Shown here: positions 50,270-62,640 of the stretch, piece by piece
Position numbering within the stretch: position 1 is the stretch's first letter
How the letters are laid out: the number at the start of each line of letters is the position of its first letter
From: WVYX01 sp039592335
Lineage (GTDB): Bacteria > Gemmatimonadota > Gemmatimonadetes > Gemmatimonadales > GWC2-71-9
DNA length: 64,000 nucleotides
Reading direction: 5' to 3'
Assembly (NCBI GenBank): GCA_039592335.1
Contig: JBDHBX010000009.1
Location: 62,001 to 126,000 of the forward strand
Program-made: the position numbers and the translations under genes
The notes under the pieces: generated by a model
What the model was told of the DNA's origin: nothing
Database searches by the model: none
What the model saw: the letters and a program-made list of their open reading frames with translations, nothing else

Positions 50270-50764
50270 ATGCACCAGACCACCGCACACGAGCCCGTAT
50301 TCACGGGCGAGCGCAAGAAGGAGCTCGAGCAGATCCTCGAGCGGTACGAGACCAGGCGGGCCGGGCTCCTGCCGGCGCTGTGGATGGTGCAGCACGCCCG
50401 TGGCTGGATCTCCGACGAGGCCATGGCGGAGGTGGCCGACGTGTTGGGGCTGACCCCGGCCTACGTGAAGGGCGTGGTCACGTTCTACACGATGTACCAC
50501 CAGCACCCGGTGGGGGAGCACTTCATCCAGGTGTGCACCACCACCTGCTGCAACGTGGTGGGGGCCGAAGACGTGGTGCAGGCGTTTCTGGAGCAGACCG
50601 GCTGCGGCGAGCTCGGTGCGACCTCGCCGGACGGCAAGTATACGGTGATCGAGGTGGAGTGCCTGGGGGCGTGCGGCTTTCCGACCCCCGTGATGATCAA
50701 CGAAGACTTCATCGAGAGCGTGACGCCCGAGACGGTTTCACAGCTCCTGGAGAGGTACCGGTGA
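50270..50764 (+). CDS. nuoE: NADH-quinone oxidoreductase subunit E
   Basis: The 164-aa thioredoxin-like subunit binds a 2Fe-2S cluster through cysteines in CTTTCC and CLGACG. It belongs to the NADH-input module with NuoF and NuoG. A 24-nt gap separates it from nuoD. Confidence 0.96.
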   Translation: MHQTTAHEPVFTGERKKELEQILERYETRRAGLLPALWMVQHARGWISDEAMAEVADVLGLTPAYVKGVVTFYTMYHQHPVGEHFIQVCTTTCCNVVGAEDVVQAFLEQTGCGELGATSPDGKYTVIEVECLGACGFPTPVMINEDFIESVTPETVSQLLERYR

Positions 50765-50788
50765 GCGCGGTGCGGGGAAGAGGGGACC

Positions 50789-52093
50789 ATGGGCTACCCG
50801 CATAAGCCCCATCCCAAGGAAACGCTCGTCCTCAGCGAGCACTTCGGCGATCCCGACGCCCGCACCTACGATGGGTGGGTGAAGCGCGGTGGGTACGAGA
50901 CGCTGGAGAAAGCGCTGGGGATGGAGCCCAAGGCCGTCATCACGGAGGTCAAGGAGTCCGGACTGCGCGGCCGAGGGGGGGCGGGATTCCCCGCCGGTGT
51001 GAAGTGGGGCTTCATGCCCAAGGAGAGGAAGGGTTCTCACTACCTCTGCGTGAACGCCGACGAGTCGGAGCCCGGCACCTTCAAGGACCGGGAGATCATG
51101 CGGTGGACGCCCCACGCGCTCATCGAGGGATCCGCCATCACCGCTCACGCGATCCAGGCCCAGACCTCGTACATCTACATCCGCGGGGAGTTCACCGAGC
51201 CCATCGCGATCATGCAGCAGGCCCTGGACGAAGCCTACGCCAAGGGCGTGTTGGGCAAGAACGCGATGGGCACCGGGAAGCAGCTCGACATGTACATCCA
51301 CTGCGGGGCGGGGGCGTACATCTGCGGCGAAGAGACGGCTCTGATGAACTCCATCGAGGGCCGGCGCGGCAATCCGCGCATCCGGCCGCCCTTCCCGGCG
51401 GCCTATGGCGTGTTCGGTCGGCCGACCACGATCAACAACGTGGAGACGCTGACGGCCGTTAAGCACATCATGGAGCGGGGCGCCCAGTGGTACAAGTCGC
51501 TGAGCCTCTCCAACCCGAAGAGCACCGGCACCAAGCTCTTCAGCGTCTCCGGCCAGGTGAACAAGCCCGGCAATTTCGAGGTGGAGATGGGGTTCCCGCT
51601 GAAGGATCTGGTCTACGACCTGTGCGGCGGAGTGCACACCGGCGCGCTGAAGGCGGTCGTGCCCGGGGGCTCCTCGGTGCCCTACCTCAATCGAGAGGAG
51701 GCCGAGGGGTGCCTGCTCGACTACGAGGGCTGCATCGAAGCCGGCACGATGTTGGGTTCCGGCGGCGTGTTCGTGTTCGACGAGACGGCCGACATGGTCT
51801 ATCAGACGATGCGCACATGCCGCTTCTACGCCCACGAGTCGTGCGCCCAGTGCACGCAGTGCCGTGAGGGCACGGGTTGGACGGTGCGCATTCTCCAGAA
51901 GATCCTCGCCGGTGAGGGCGAGATGAAGGATCTCGACCTGTTGATGGACGTCGGCGAGCAAATGACAGGCAAGACCATCTGCGTGTTGAGCGATTCCTGC
52001 GCCGTGGTGGCGATGAGCGCCATCGAGAAGTTCCGGAACGAGTTCGAGGCCTACATCACGGGCGCGCGGCGCCCGCTGTTGGCCGCGGTGTGA
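50789..52093 (+). CDS. nuoF: NADH-quinone oxidoreductase subunit F
   Basis: The 434-aa subunit binds NADH and FMN (GRGGAGFPAGVKWGFMP) and a 4Fe-4S cluster (ESCAQCTQCREGT). With NuoE it starts the electron path of complex I. Confidence 0.97.
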   Translation: MGYPHKPHPKETLVLSEHFGDPDARTYDGWVKRGGYETLEKALGMEPKAVITEVKESGLRGRGGAGFPAGVKWGFMPKERKGSHYLCVNADESEPGTFKDREIMRWTPHALIEGSAITAHAIQAQTSYIYIRGEFTEPIAIMQQALDEAYAKGVLGKNAMGTGKQLDMYIHCGAGAYICGEETALMNSIEGRRGNPRIRPPFPAAYGVFGRPTTINNVETLTAVKHIMERGAQWYKSLSLSNPKSTGTKLFSVSGQVNKPGNFEVEMGFPLKDLVYDLCGGVHTGALKAVVPGGSSVPYLNREEAEGCLLDYEGCIEAGTMLGSGGVFVFDETADMVYQTMRTCRFYAHESCAQCTQCREGTGWTVRILQKILAGEGEMKDLDLLMDVGEQMTGKTICVLSDSCAVVAMSAIEKFRNEFEAYITGARRPLLAAV

Positions 52094-52098
52094 GACGG

Positions 52099-53685
52099 AT
52101 GGCGGAACAAGAACTGGTCACTCTGACGATCGAGGGCGTCGAGGTCAGCGTTCCCAAGGGGACGATGATCATCGAGGCGGCGAAGCAGGCGGGCGTGCTG
52201 ATCCCGCATTACTGCTATCACCCCGGCCTGCCCGTTGCCGGCGTGTGCCGCATGTGCCTCGTCGAAGTCGAGGGGATGCCGAAGCTGGCCATCTCCTGCG
52301 CCACGCCGGTCGCCGAAGGCCAGACGGTCCGTGTCTACTCCGAGCAGGCGAAGAAGGCCCGTGAGGGCGTGCTCGAGTTCCTGCTCATCAACCACCCGCT
52401 GGACTGTCCCATCTGCGATCAGGCGGGCGAGTGTGAGCTCCAGGACTATGTGTTCCAGGAGGGTCAGGCCCGCACCCGGTACACGCCGACCTACGCCAAG
52501 CGGTTCAACCCGGTGGAGGATTTCGGGGGCGACATCCTCTACGTGCCGAACCGCTGCATCCTGTGCACGCGGTGCGTGCGGTTCATGGATCACGTCGCCG
52601 ACGAGCCGATCATCAACGTGAGCGAGCGCGGCGACCGTGCCTTCATTGGCGTCCACCCCGACCGCGAACTCGACCATCCCTGGGCCGGCAACGTGGTGGA
52701 CCTCTGTCCGGTGGGCTCCCTGTTGTCGAAGGACTTCCTCCACAAGGCGCGCGCGTGGGAGCTGGACAAGACCGCCGGCATCTGCACCGGCTGCTCGCAG
52801 GGCTGCAACGTGGAGATCGAGACCCGCGACAACGCGGTCGTGCGGCTCAAACCGCGGCCCAACCTGGAGGTCAACCGCTACTTCCTGTGCGATCACGGGC
52901 GGGCCGACTACCGCTGGATGAACCGGGGCGACCGTATCGAGGCACCTCTGGTGGCGGAGAACGGCGAGCACGTCGCCGTGGACTGGGATCATGCGCTGGC
53001 GCGCGCAGCCCAGATCGTGAAGGGCGCCGGAGGCAGGGCCGTCGCGCTGGTGTCGCCCGGCGCGTCGATCGAGGCGCTCTACCTGCTGCAGCACGTCATG
53101 GCGGGATTCGAGGTCACCGGCGGTTTCCGCGTGGAGCGCGTGGCGGGCGAGACGCCGTTGGCCGGGGTGCCGAACCTCGCGCTGCGCGAGGAGCGGGCGC
53201 CCAACGTGAGCGGGGCGACGCTGCTCGGCTACCGGGAGGGATTCGACGACGCGGTGCAGGCGATCGCCGACGCGTCGTTGGTGATCGTACTGGACGAGGC
53301 GCTCGACGGCGTGGACGCCGACGTGCTCGGGCGAGCCGGCAACGTGATCTACCTGGGCACGACCCTGCCGGAGGCGGCGCGTGCCGCGCGAGTGGTGCTG
53401 CCCACCACCAATGTGGCCGAAGAGGATGGCACCTTCGTCAATCGCGACCGCCGGGTGCAACGCTACTTCCAGGCCAAGGCCGCGCCGGGGATGGCGCGGC
53501 CGGCGTGGTGGATTCTGGGCGAGCTGCTGGCCGAGCTCGACCGCGGCGAGCCCCTGGGCAGCGCCGCTGAGGCGTTCGAGCGGCTGGCGGTGAGCGAGTC
53601 GGGCTTTGACGGGCTGACGTACACCCGCCTCGGCTATCGCGGTGTGGTGCTGGGGGAGGGGAGTCCTGTGGAGGTGTCGCGGTGA
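52099..53685 (+). CDS. nuoG: NADH-quinone oxidoreductase subunit G (short form)
   Basis: The 528-aa subunit has the 2Fe-2S cysteines (39, 50, 53, 67), the His-Cys3 cluster motif HPLDCPICDQAGECELQ, CILCTRCVRF and CTGCSQGCNVE. The C-terminal molybdopterin-like domain is much shortened compared with the usual 700-900 residues. ATG 52099 is preferred over GTG 52090, which overlaps the nuoF stop. Confidence 0.94.
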   Translation: MAEQELVTLTIEGVEVSVPKGTMIIEAAKQAGVLIPHYCYHPGLPVAGVCRMCLVEVEGMPKLAISCATPVAEGQTVRVYSEQAKKAREGVLEFLLINHPLDCPICDQAGECELQDYVFQEGQARTRYTPTYAKRFNPVEDFGGDILYVPNRCILCTRCVRFMDHVADEPIINVSERGDRAFIGVHPDRELDHPWAGNVVDLCPVGSLLSKDFLHKARAWELDKTAGICTGCSQGCNVEIETRDNAVVRLKPRPNLEVNRYFLCDHGRADYRWMNRGDRIEAPLVAENGEHVAVDWDHALARAAQIVKGAGGRAVALVSPGASIEALYLLQHVMAGFEVTGGFRVERVAGETPLAGVPNLALREERAPNVSGATLLGYREGFDDAVQAIADASLVIVLDEALDGVDADVLGRAGNVIYLGTTLPEAARAARVVLPTTNVAEEDGTFVNRDRRVQRYFQAKAAPGMARPAWWILGELLAELDRGEPLGSAAEAFERLAVSESGFDGLTYTRLGYRGVVLGEGSPVEVSR

Positions 53686-54896
53686 CGCCAGAGCTGAAGG
53701 GGTTCATCCTCGTCGGGCTCGTGAAGCTGGCGGCGGCGTTCGGCGTGCTGCTGCTGGGCGTGGCGTTCGTGACCTGGCTGGAGCGGCGCGTGGCGGGCTG
53801 GATCCAGAACCGCCGGGGGCCGAACCGGGTGGGACCGGCCGGCCTGTTGCAGCCGATGGCCGACGGCCTCAAGAACTTCGTGAAGGAGGAGACGCTCCCC
53901 GAGCAGGCCGACCGGCCGCTGTTCCTGCTCGCGCCTGCCATGTCGTTCGTGCCGTCGCTGCTCCTGTTTGCGGTGATCCCGTTTGCGGCACCGTTCCCGC
54001 TCTCGTTCGATTTCACGCTGCCGCTGCTGGGCCGCTTCGTGTTCGAAGGACCCATGCCGATGATCGTGGCGGACATCTCGATTGGCTTCCTGTTCATTCT
54101 GGCCATCTCCAGCCTCGCGGTGTACGGCATCGTGATCGCGGGCTGGTCGCAGGCTAACAAGTACGCCTTCCTCGGTGGGCTGCGCGCCTCGGCGCAGATG
54201 ATCAGCTACGAGATCGCCCTGGGGATGAGCCTCATCGTGGTGCTGCTGCTGGTCGGGAACGTGACGCTCACCCGGGTCGTCGCGGTGCAGCAGCAGACCC
54301 TGTGGTTCGTCCTCATGCTCACGCTGGGCTTCGTGCTGTTCATGATCGCCGCGCTGGCGGAGACGAACCGGCTGCCGTTCGACCTCCCCGAGGCCGAGAG
54401 CGAGCTGGTGGGTGGCTACCACACCGAGTACAGCTCGATGCGGTTTGCCATGTTCTTCCTGGCGGAGTACGGGGCGCTAATCACGATGTCCGGGCTGGTC
54501 GCCACGCTGTTCTTTGGGGGATGGGACATCCCGTTCACGACGTGGGACGAGGGTGAGCCCACGGTGCTCAAATCGCTCGCGACCCTCCTCATGTTCGTGG
54601 CGAAGACCTTCTTCTTCGTCTTCTGGTACATCTGGGTGCGCTGGACACTGCCGCGCTTCCGCTACGACCAGCTGATGGCGCTGGGCTGGAAGGTCCTGCT
54701 GCCGATCGTGCTGGTCTACATCATGTACATGGCGACCGCGATCCTCGTACTGGACGAGCTGGGACTCGCCTTTGGGCCGCTCTACGGGGTGGCGCTGTTC
54801 GGGGTGAACCTGGTGGCGCTGTTCGTCGTGTTCCGGATCCTCGATAGTGACCGCCTCATCAGCGGCCAGCGGCTGCCGCGGGAAGGGGGCGCGTAA
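53682..54896 (+). CDS. nuoH: NADH-quinone oxidoreductase subunit H
   Basis: The 404-aa membrane subunit links the peripheral arm to the pump. ERRVAGWIQNRRGPNRVGP, EFTLPEAESELV-type region (LPFDLPEAESELVGGYHTEY) and eight to nine helices are present. GTG 53682 overlaps nuoG; its stop shares bases with the nuoI start. Confidence 0.96.
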   Translation: MTPELKGFILVGLVKLAAAFGVLLLGVAFVTWLERRVAGWIQNRRGPNRVGPAGLLQPMADGLKNFVKEETLPEQADRPLFLLAPAMSFVPSLLLFAVIPFAAPFPLSFDFTLPLLGRFVFEGPMPMIVADISIGFLFILAISSLAVYGIVIAGWSQANKYAFLGGLRASAQMISYEIALGMSLIVVLLLVGNVTLTRVVAVQQQTLWFVLMLTLGFVLFMIAALAETNRLPFDLPEAESELVGGYHTEYSSMRFAMFFLAEYGALITMSGLVATLFFGGWDIPFTTWDEGEPTVLKSLATLLMFVAKTFFFVFWYIWVRWTLPRFRYDQLMALGWKVLLPIVLVYIMYMATAILVLDELGLAFGPLYGVALFGVNLVALFVVFRILDSDRLISGQRLPREGGA

Positions 54897-55398
54897 TGGC
54901 GATCGGCGTCAGGGTGATGAAGCGGCCCGACCGGCAGGTGAGCTACCTGCGGGCGGCGCTCAAGGGGATGGCGCTCACCTTCCGCCACCTGATTGCGCCC
55001 AAGTGGACGATGGAGTACCCGGAGCAGAAGTCCACCGACTCCTGGGAGATCTCACCACGCTGGCGCGGTACGCACCGGATGCTGACCGACGAGCAGGGCC
55101 GCGCCAAGTGCGTTGCTTGTGGCTTGTGTCCCCAGATCTGCCCCGCCAACTGCATCAAGCTGGTGCCGGGGGAGGATGAGGAGGGACACCGCTACCCGCT
55201 GATCTACGAGATCGACGAGTTCCGCTGTGTGTTCTGCGGGTACTGCCAGGAGGTCTGCCCCGAGGAGGCGATCCACGTAGGCGTGCACTACGAGAACTCG
55301 GAGTACGAGCGCGAGCGCTTCGTGTACGACCTGGAGCGGCTCTGCGCCCAGACGCATCCGGTGTCCTCGCTCTGGGATCCGTCCGATCCCAAGGGTGA

Positions 55399-55402
<4 letters not shown>
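54896..55402 (+). CDS. nuoI: NADH-quinone oxidoreductase subunit I
   Basis: The 168-aa subunit carries two 4Fe-4S clusters (N6a/b) in CVACGLCPQICPANC and CVFCGYCQEVCPEEA. It joins the Fe-S chain to NuoB. The 3' end overlaps nuoJ by 4 nt. Confidence 0.97.
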
Positions 55403-55920
<518 letters not shown>

Positions 55921-56213
55921 ATGCTCCTCGGACCGTCCCTGGCAGTGTCGGCGATCCTGTTCAGCCTCGGTGTGGCCGGGGTGCTGTTCCGCCGCAATGC
56001 CATCGTGATCTTCATGTGCATCGAGCTGATGCTCAATGCCGTGAATCTGACTTTCGTGGCGCTGGCACAGCAGCTTGGTCATGAGGGGCAGGTGATCGTG
56101 TTCTTCGTGATGGCGGTAGCCGCGGCGGAAGCCGTGGTGGGCCTCGCAATCATGCTCGCGATCTTCCGCCATAGGGACACGGTGAACGTCACCGAGATCA
56201 ACCTACTGAGGGG

Positions 56214-56217
<4 letters not shown>
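55921..56217 (+). CDS. nuoK: NADH-quinone oxidoreductase subunit K
   Basis: The 98-aa, three-helix subunit has the conserved Glu residues in FMCIELMLNAVNL and AAAEAVVGLA that form part of the proton path. It overlaps nuoL by 4 nt. Confidence 0.96.
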
Positions 56218-58193
<1,976 letters not shown>

Positions 58194-58197
58194 GGCG

Positions 58198-59742
58198 ATG
58201 AACTACAGCGATTGGGTGCTGGAAGCACTGCTGATTCTCCCGCTGGTCGCGGCGGCGGCACTACTGCTGCGGCCGGAGCGGGAGGCAAAGTACCTGGCGC
58301 TGGTCGCTACCCTGGCCGAGTTCCTGGTGTCCGTGCCGCTGTGGTGGGCGTACGACGCCAGCAGCGCTGCCATGCAGTTCGCGGTCGCCCGTCCCTGGAT
58401 TGCCAATTGGGGCATCTGGTTGCGGCTCGGCGTGGACGGCATCTCGCTGTTCATGGTGCTGCTCACGACGTTCACGATGCCGCTCGCCGTGCTGGGCAGC
58501 TGGAACTACATCAAGGAGCGCCAGCGCGCCTACTACGCGCTGCTCCTCGTGCTCACCACCGGCATGCTGGGCGTGTTCCTCGCCCTCGATCTCTTCGTGT
58601 TCTACGTGTTCTGGGAGGTCATGCTCATCCCGATGTACTTCCTCATCGGGGTGTGGGGCGGGCCGCGCCGGCTGTACGCGGCCATCAAGTTCTTCGTGTT
58701 CACCTTCGTGGGCTCGCTGCTCATGCTGGTGGCGATCCTGTGGATCTTCTACCACGTGGGGCAGGCCACCGGCACCTACTCGTTCGCCTACGATCACATC
58801 CTGGCCAACATCGGTGTGACGCAGCCCTGGGCTTTCTGGCTGTTCGGGGCCTTCTTCCTGGCGTTCGCGATCAAGGTCCCGATGTTCCCGTTCCACACGT
58901 GGCTGCCTGACGCGCACGTGGAGGCGCCAACGGCGGGCTCGGTGATCCTGGCGGGCATCCTGCTGAAGATGGGGACGTACGGGTTCCTGCGCTTCGCGCT
59001 ACCGTTCTACCCGGACGTGGCGTTCAGCCCCATGGTGGTGAACGTGGTGGTGCTGCTGGCGCTGATCGGGATCATCTACGGCGGCCTGGTTGCCATGGTG
59101 CAGCCCGACTTCAAGAAGCTGGTGGCGTACTCGTCGGTCGCACACCTGGGCTTCGTGATGCTCGGCATCTGGGCGCTCACGCTGCAGAGCGTCGAGGGGG
59201 CCATCATCATCATGATCAGCCACGGCATCTCGACGGGAGCGCTGTTCTTCCTGGCCGGGATGCTGTACGAGCGGCGCCACACGCGCGAGATCGCGGCGTT
59301 CGGCGGCCTCGCCAAGGTGGTGCCGGTGCTCGCCACCGTACTCACGGTGGTGGCGCTCTCGTCCATCGGGCTGCCCGGGACGAACGGGTTCGTGGGCGAG
59401 TTCCTCGTGCTGCTGGGCTCCTTTGGCGAGTACCCGTGGGCCACGGTGGTCGCGGCCACCGGGGTGATCGTCGCGGCCATGTATCTGCTGCGCGCGCTGC
59501 AGCGGATCATCTACAACAAGCTCGACAAGCCCGAGAACGAGGGTCTGCCGGATCTGTCGCGACGGGAGCTGGCGGTGCTGATCCCGCTGGTCGTCTGCAT
59601 TCTCTGGATCGGTCTCTACCCGCGGCCGTTCCTCAAACGGATCGAGGCGTCGTCACGGGCGCTGGTGGAGCAGGTGCGCGGTGAGCCGCCGGCCATCGAG
59701 GTGCAACACGCCGAGGTGGCTGCGCCGGGAGTGGAGCGGTAG
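58198..59742 (+). CDS. nuoM: NADH-quinone oxidoreductase subunit M
   Basis: The 514-aa antiporter-like subunit has the key Glu in FYVFWEVMLIPMYFLIG and FHTWLPDAHVEAPTAGSV. It lies 4 nt after nuoL. Confidence 0.97.
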   Translation: MNYSDWVLEALLILPLVAAAALLLRPEREAKYLALVATLAEFLVSVPLWWAYDASSAAMQFAVARPWIANWGIWLRLGVDGISLFMVLLTTFTMPLAVLGSWNYIKERQRAYYALLLVLTTGMLGVFLALDLFVFYVFWEVMLIPMYFLIGVWGGPRRLYAAIKFFVFTFVGSLLMLVAILWIFYHVGQATGTYSFAYDHILANIGVTQPWAFWLFGAFFLAFAIKVPMFPFHTWLPDAHVEAPTAGSVILAGILLKMGTYGFLRFALPFYPDVAFSPMVVNVVVLLALIGIIYGGLVAMVQPDFKKLVAYSSVAHLGFVMLGIWALTLQSVEGAIIIMISHGISTGALFFLAGMLYERRHTREIAAFGGLAKVVPVLATVLTVVALSSIGLPGTNGFVGEFLVLLGSFGEYPWATVVAATGVIVAAMYLLRALQRIIYNKLDKPENEGLPDLSRRELAVLIPLVVCILWIGLYPRPFLKRIEASSRALVEQVRGEPPAIEVQHAEVAAPGVER

Positions 59743-61254
59743 ATGGGACCGCAGATCGATCTGAGCGGACCGGGCGGCCTCGTCCTGGCGGTGCTGCCGG
59801 AGCTGGTGCTCGCCGGCTGGAGCATCGTGCTGTTGCTGGTCGTGGCGTGGCGCCACAAGACCGAGGGCGACCAGCGCTTCATCGGCCAGCTTGCCGTCGC
59901 GGGGCTCGTCGTGACGCTGGGCGTGGTCCTGGGGTTCTGGGTGCGCGACGTGTCACCGGCGGGCCACGAGGCGTGGATCGCGCTCGACCGCTTCCGCTAT
60001 CTCACCGACACGATCTTCCTGCTGGGAGCGGCCCTGGCAGCACTCCTCTCCCTGGGATACCTGGGGCGCGAGCGGGTGCACGTCCCCGAGTTCTACCTGC
60101 TGCTCCTGTTCGCCACGGTCGGCATGATGTTCATGGGGGGCAGCACGAACCTGGTGTTGATCTTTCTCGGCCTCGAGCTGATGTCGGTTTGCATCTACGT
60201 GCTGGCCGGCATCGACCGCCGCTCGGTGTTCGCTGCGGAAGCGTCGCTCAAGTACTTCCTGCTGGGGGCGTTCGCCTCGGGCTTCCTGCTGTACGGCATC
60301 GCGCTGATCTACGGGGCGACGGGGACGACTGACCTCACCCTGATCTACGCCCGCATCACGGCACTGGGGCTCGAGTCCAACACCATGCTGTTGGTCGGGA
60401 CCGGCCTGCTCCTGGTCGGCTTCGCCTTCAAGGTGGCGGCGGTGCCCTTCCACATGTGGACCCCCGACGTGTACGACGGTGCGCCCACGCCGATCACGGC
60501 GTTCATGGCGGCGGCGGTGAAGGCGGCGGCGTTCGCGGCGCTGATTCGCGTGCTGCTCCAGGGCCTGGGCCCGGCGGACGTCGTGTGGACCGAGATCGTG
60601 TGGTGGCTCGCGGCGATCACGATGGTGGTGGGGAACCTCATTGCCCTCGTGCAACGCCACGTGAAGCGGATGCTGGCGTACAGCTCGATCGGCCACGCCG
60701 GCTACCTGCTGGCCGCGGTGGCGGCCGGAACGGAGTTCGGGGCGGCGGCCTTCCTGTTCTACGTCCTTGCCTATACGCTCATGACAGTGGGGGCGTTCGC
60801 CGTGCTCGCGGCCATTGGCCGGCGCGGCGAGCGGGAGGTGCGGGTCGACGACCTGAACGGCCTGGCGAAGCACCGACCCTGGATGGCGGCGGCGATGACG
60901 ATCTTCATGCTCTCCCTGCTCGGCTTCCCGGGGACGGCGGGCTTCATCGGCAAGTGGTTCATCCTCTCGGCCGCGATCCAGGCGGGCCAGGGGAGCCTGG
61001 CGATCATCCTGGTCGCCTCCACCGTGATCTCGGCGGGCTTCTATCTGCCGATCATCATGGCGATGTACATGAAGCCGCCGGCGTCGGAGGCGGCGCACGA
61101 GGGGGCCGCGCTCGTCGGCGCGTCGCGCTGGATCGTGGCGGCGCTGGCCGTCTGCCTGTTGCTGTTCGGCGTGTGGCCGAATCGGGTGCTGGACGCCGCG
61201 CGGCAGGGAACTGAGGATCTCAAGCCGTCGGTGATGATGACCGTCGCGCGATAG
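59743..61254 (+). CDS. nuoN: NADH-quinone oxidoreductase subunit N
   Basis: The 503-aa antiporter-like subunit has LELMSVCIYVLAGIDRRS, FHMWTPDVYDGAPTPITAFMA and AYSSIGHAGYLLAAV. It starts immediately after the nuoM stop and ends the complete 14-gene operon. Confidence 0.97.
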   Translation: MGPQIDLSGPGGLVLAVLPELVLAGWSIVLLLVVAWRHKTEGDQRFIGQLAVAGLVVTLGVVLGFWVRDVSPAGHEAWIALDRFRYLTDTIFLLGAALAALLSLGYLGRERVHVPEFYLLLLFATVGMMFMGGSTNLVLIFLGLELMSVCIYVLAGIDRRSVFAAEASLKYFLLGAFASGFLLYGIALIYGATGTTDLTLIYARITALGLESNTMLLVGTGLLLVGFAFKVAAVPFHMWTPDVYDGAPTPITAFMAAAVKAAAFAALIRVLLQGLGPADVVWTEIVWWLAAITMVVGNLIALVQRHVKRMLAYSSIGHAGYLLAAVAAGTEFGAAAFLFYVLAYTLMTVGAFAVLAAIGRRGEREVRVDDLNGLAKHRPWMAAAMTIFMLSLLGFPGTAGFIGKWFILSAAIQAGQGSLAIILVASTVISAGFYLPIIMAMYMKPPASEAAHEGAALVGASRWIVAALAVCLLLFGVWPNRVLDAARQGTEDLKPSVMMTVAR

Positions 61255-61264
61255 AGGAGCGGCC

Positions 61265-62638
61265 TTGGACGTACCCTCGTTCATCTTCCGGCAGTACGAC
61301 ATCCGCGGCGTGGTCGACCAGGAGTTGACCGCGCCGATTGCGCATGCGATCGGGCGCGCGGTGACGACGATCGCGCGAGCCCGCATTGGTCGCGATCCGC
61401 GGCTCGCGGTGGGGCGCGACAACCGTCCCTCGGGTGAGCTCCTCGCCCGCGCCGTGCGCGACGGGGTGGCGCAGGCCGGTGGGACGGCGGTGGACGTCGG
61501 CGTGGTACCCACGCCGGCGCTCTACCTCGCGTTGCACGAGCTCGACGTGGATGGCGGTGTCCAAGTGACGGGCTCCCACAACCCGCCGGAGTTCAATGGG
61601 TTCAAGATGGTGGCGGCGGGCGAGACACTGCACGGCGAGGACATCCAGGAGATTCGCCGCCTCATCGAGCAGGACGCGACGGACACCGGTGTGGGCGGGC
61701 TCGAGGCGGATGATTCGATGCTGTCGCGCTACGTGGAGGCGATCGTGTCGCGCATCGCGCCGATCGCCCGCCCGGTCAAGGTGGTGGTGGACTGCGGCAA
61801 CGGCAGCGCGAGTCTCGCGGCGGAAACCACGCTCACCCGGCTGGGGGCCGACGTCGTGCCGCTGTTCTGCGAATCGGACGGCACCTTCCCCAACCACCAC
61901 CCCGATCCGACCGTACCGGAGTACCTGGTGGACCTGCAGGAAGCGGTGCGAAGAACGGGTGCCGAGCTGGGAATCGCGTTCGACGGGGACGGGGACCGCA
62001 TCGGGGCGGTGGATGAGAACGGCGCAATCGTGTACGGCGATCAGCTGCTCGTGCTGTACGGGCGCGACCTGGCAGCGCGCGCGGGCACCGGTCACGCCGT
62101 CATCTTCGACGTGAAGTGCTCCGACGTGCTGGCTGACGCGCTGCGCGCGGCCGAACTGGAGCCGGTCATCTGGAAGACGGGCCACTCGCTCATCAAGGCC
62201 AAGATGAAGGAGCTGGCCGCGCCGCTGGCGGGCGAGATGAGTGGGCACATGTTCTTCGGGGGCGACTACTACGGCTTCGACGACGCGCTGTTTGCGGCGG
62301 CGCGGCTGCTCGCCATCGTGGCGCGCGGCGACGGTCCGCTCTCCACGCTGCTCGCCGATCTGCCGCGGACGCACACGACACCCGAGCTCAGGGTCGACTG
62401 TCCCGAGGAGCGGAAGTTCGCCGTCGTGGAGGCGGCGGCCCGGCACTTCGGTGAGCGCTACGAGGCGCTCACGCTCGACGGGGTGCGGATCTCCTTCCCC
62501 GAGGGGTGGGGGTTGTTACGGGCCTCGAACACGCAGCCCGTGCTGGTCATGCGGTTCGAGGCCGCCACCGAGGAGGCGCTGGCCGCCTACCGGGGCGAGG
62601 TGGAGGGCTGGCTCGAGGAGCAGGGTATCGCGGTGTAG
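61265..62638 (+). CDS. Phosphomannomutase/phosphoglucomutase
   Basis: The 457-aa alpha-D-phosphohexomutase has the phosphoserine motif VTGSHNPPEFNGFK (Ser104), Mg motif DGDGDR (240-245), sugar-binding GEMSGH and C-terminal phosphate site RASNTQPVLVMRFE. It interconverts hexose 1- and 6-phosphates for sugar-nucleotide synthesis. TTG 61265 lies 10 nt after nuoN and gives the family N-terminus; it may ride on the nuo transcript. Confidence 0.93.
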   Translation: MDVPSFIFRQYDIRGVVDQELTAPIAHAIGRAVTTIARARIGRDPRLAVGRDNRPSGELLARAVRDGVAQAGGTAVDVGVVPTPALYLALHELDVDGGVQVTGSHNPPEFNGFKMVAAGETLHGEDIQEIRRLIEQDATDTGVGGLEADDSMLSRYVEAIVSRIAPIARPVKVVVDCGNGSASLAAETTLTRLGADVVPLFCESDGTFPNHHPDPTVPEYLVDLQEAVRRTGAELGIAFDGDGDRIGAVDENGAIVYGDQLLVLYGRDLAARAGTGHAVIFDVKCSDVLADALRAAELEPVIWKTGHSLIKAKMKELAAPLAGEMSGHMFFGGDYYGFDDALFAAARLLAIVARGDGPLSTLLADLPRTHTTPELRVDCPEERKFAVVEAAARHFGERYEALTLDGVRISFPEGWGLLRASNTQPVLVMRFEAATEEALAAYRGEVEGWLEEQGIAV

Positions 62639-62640
62639 GG

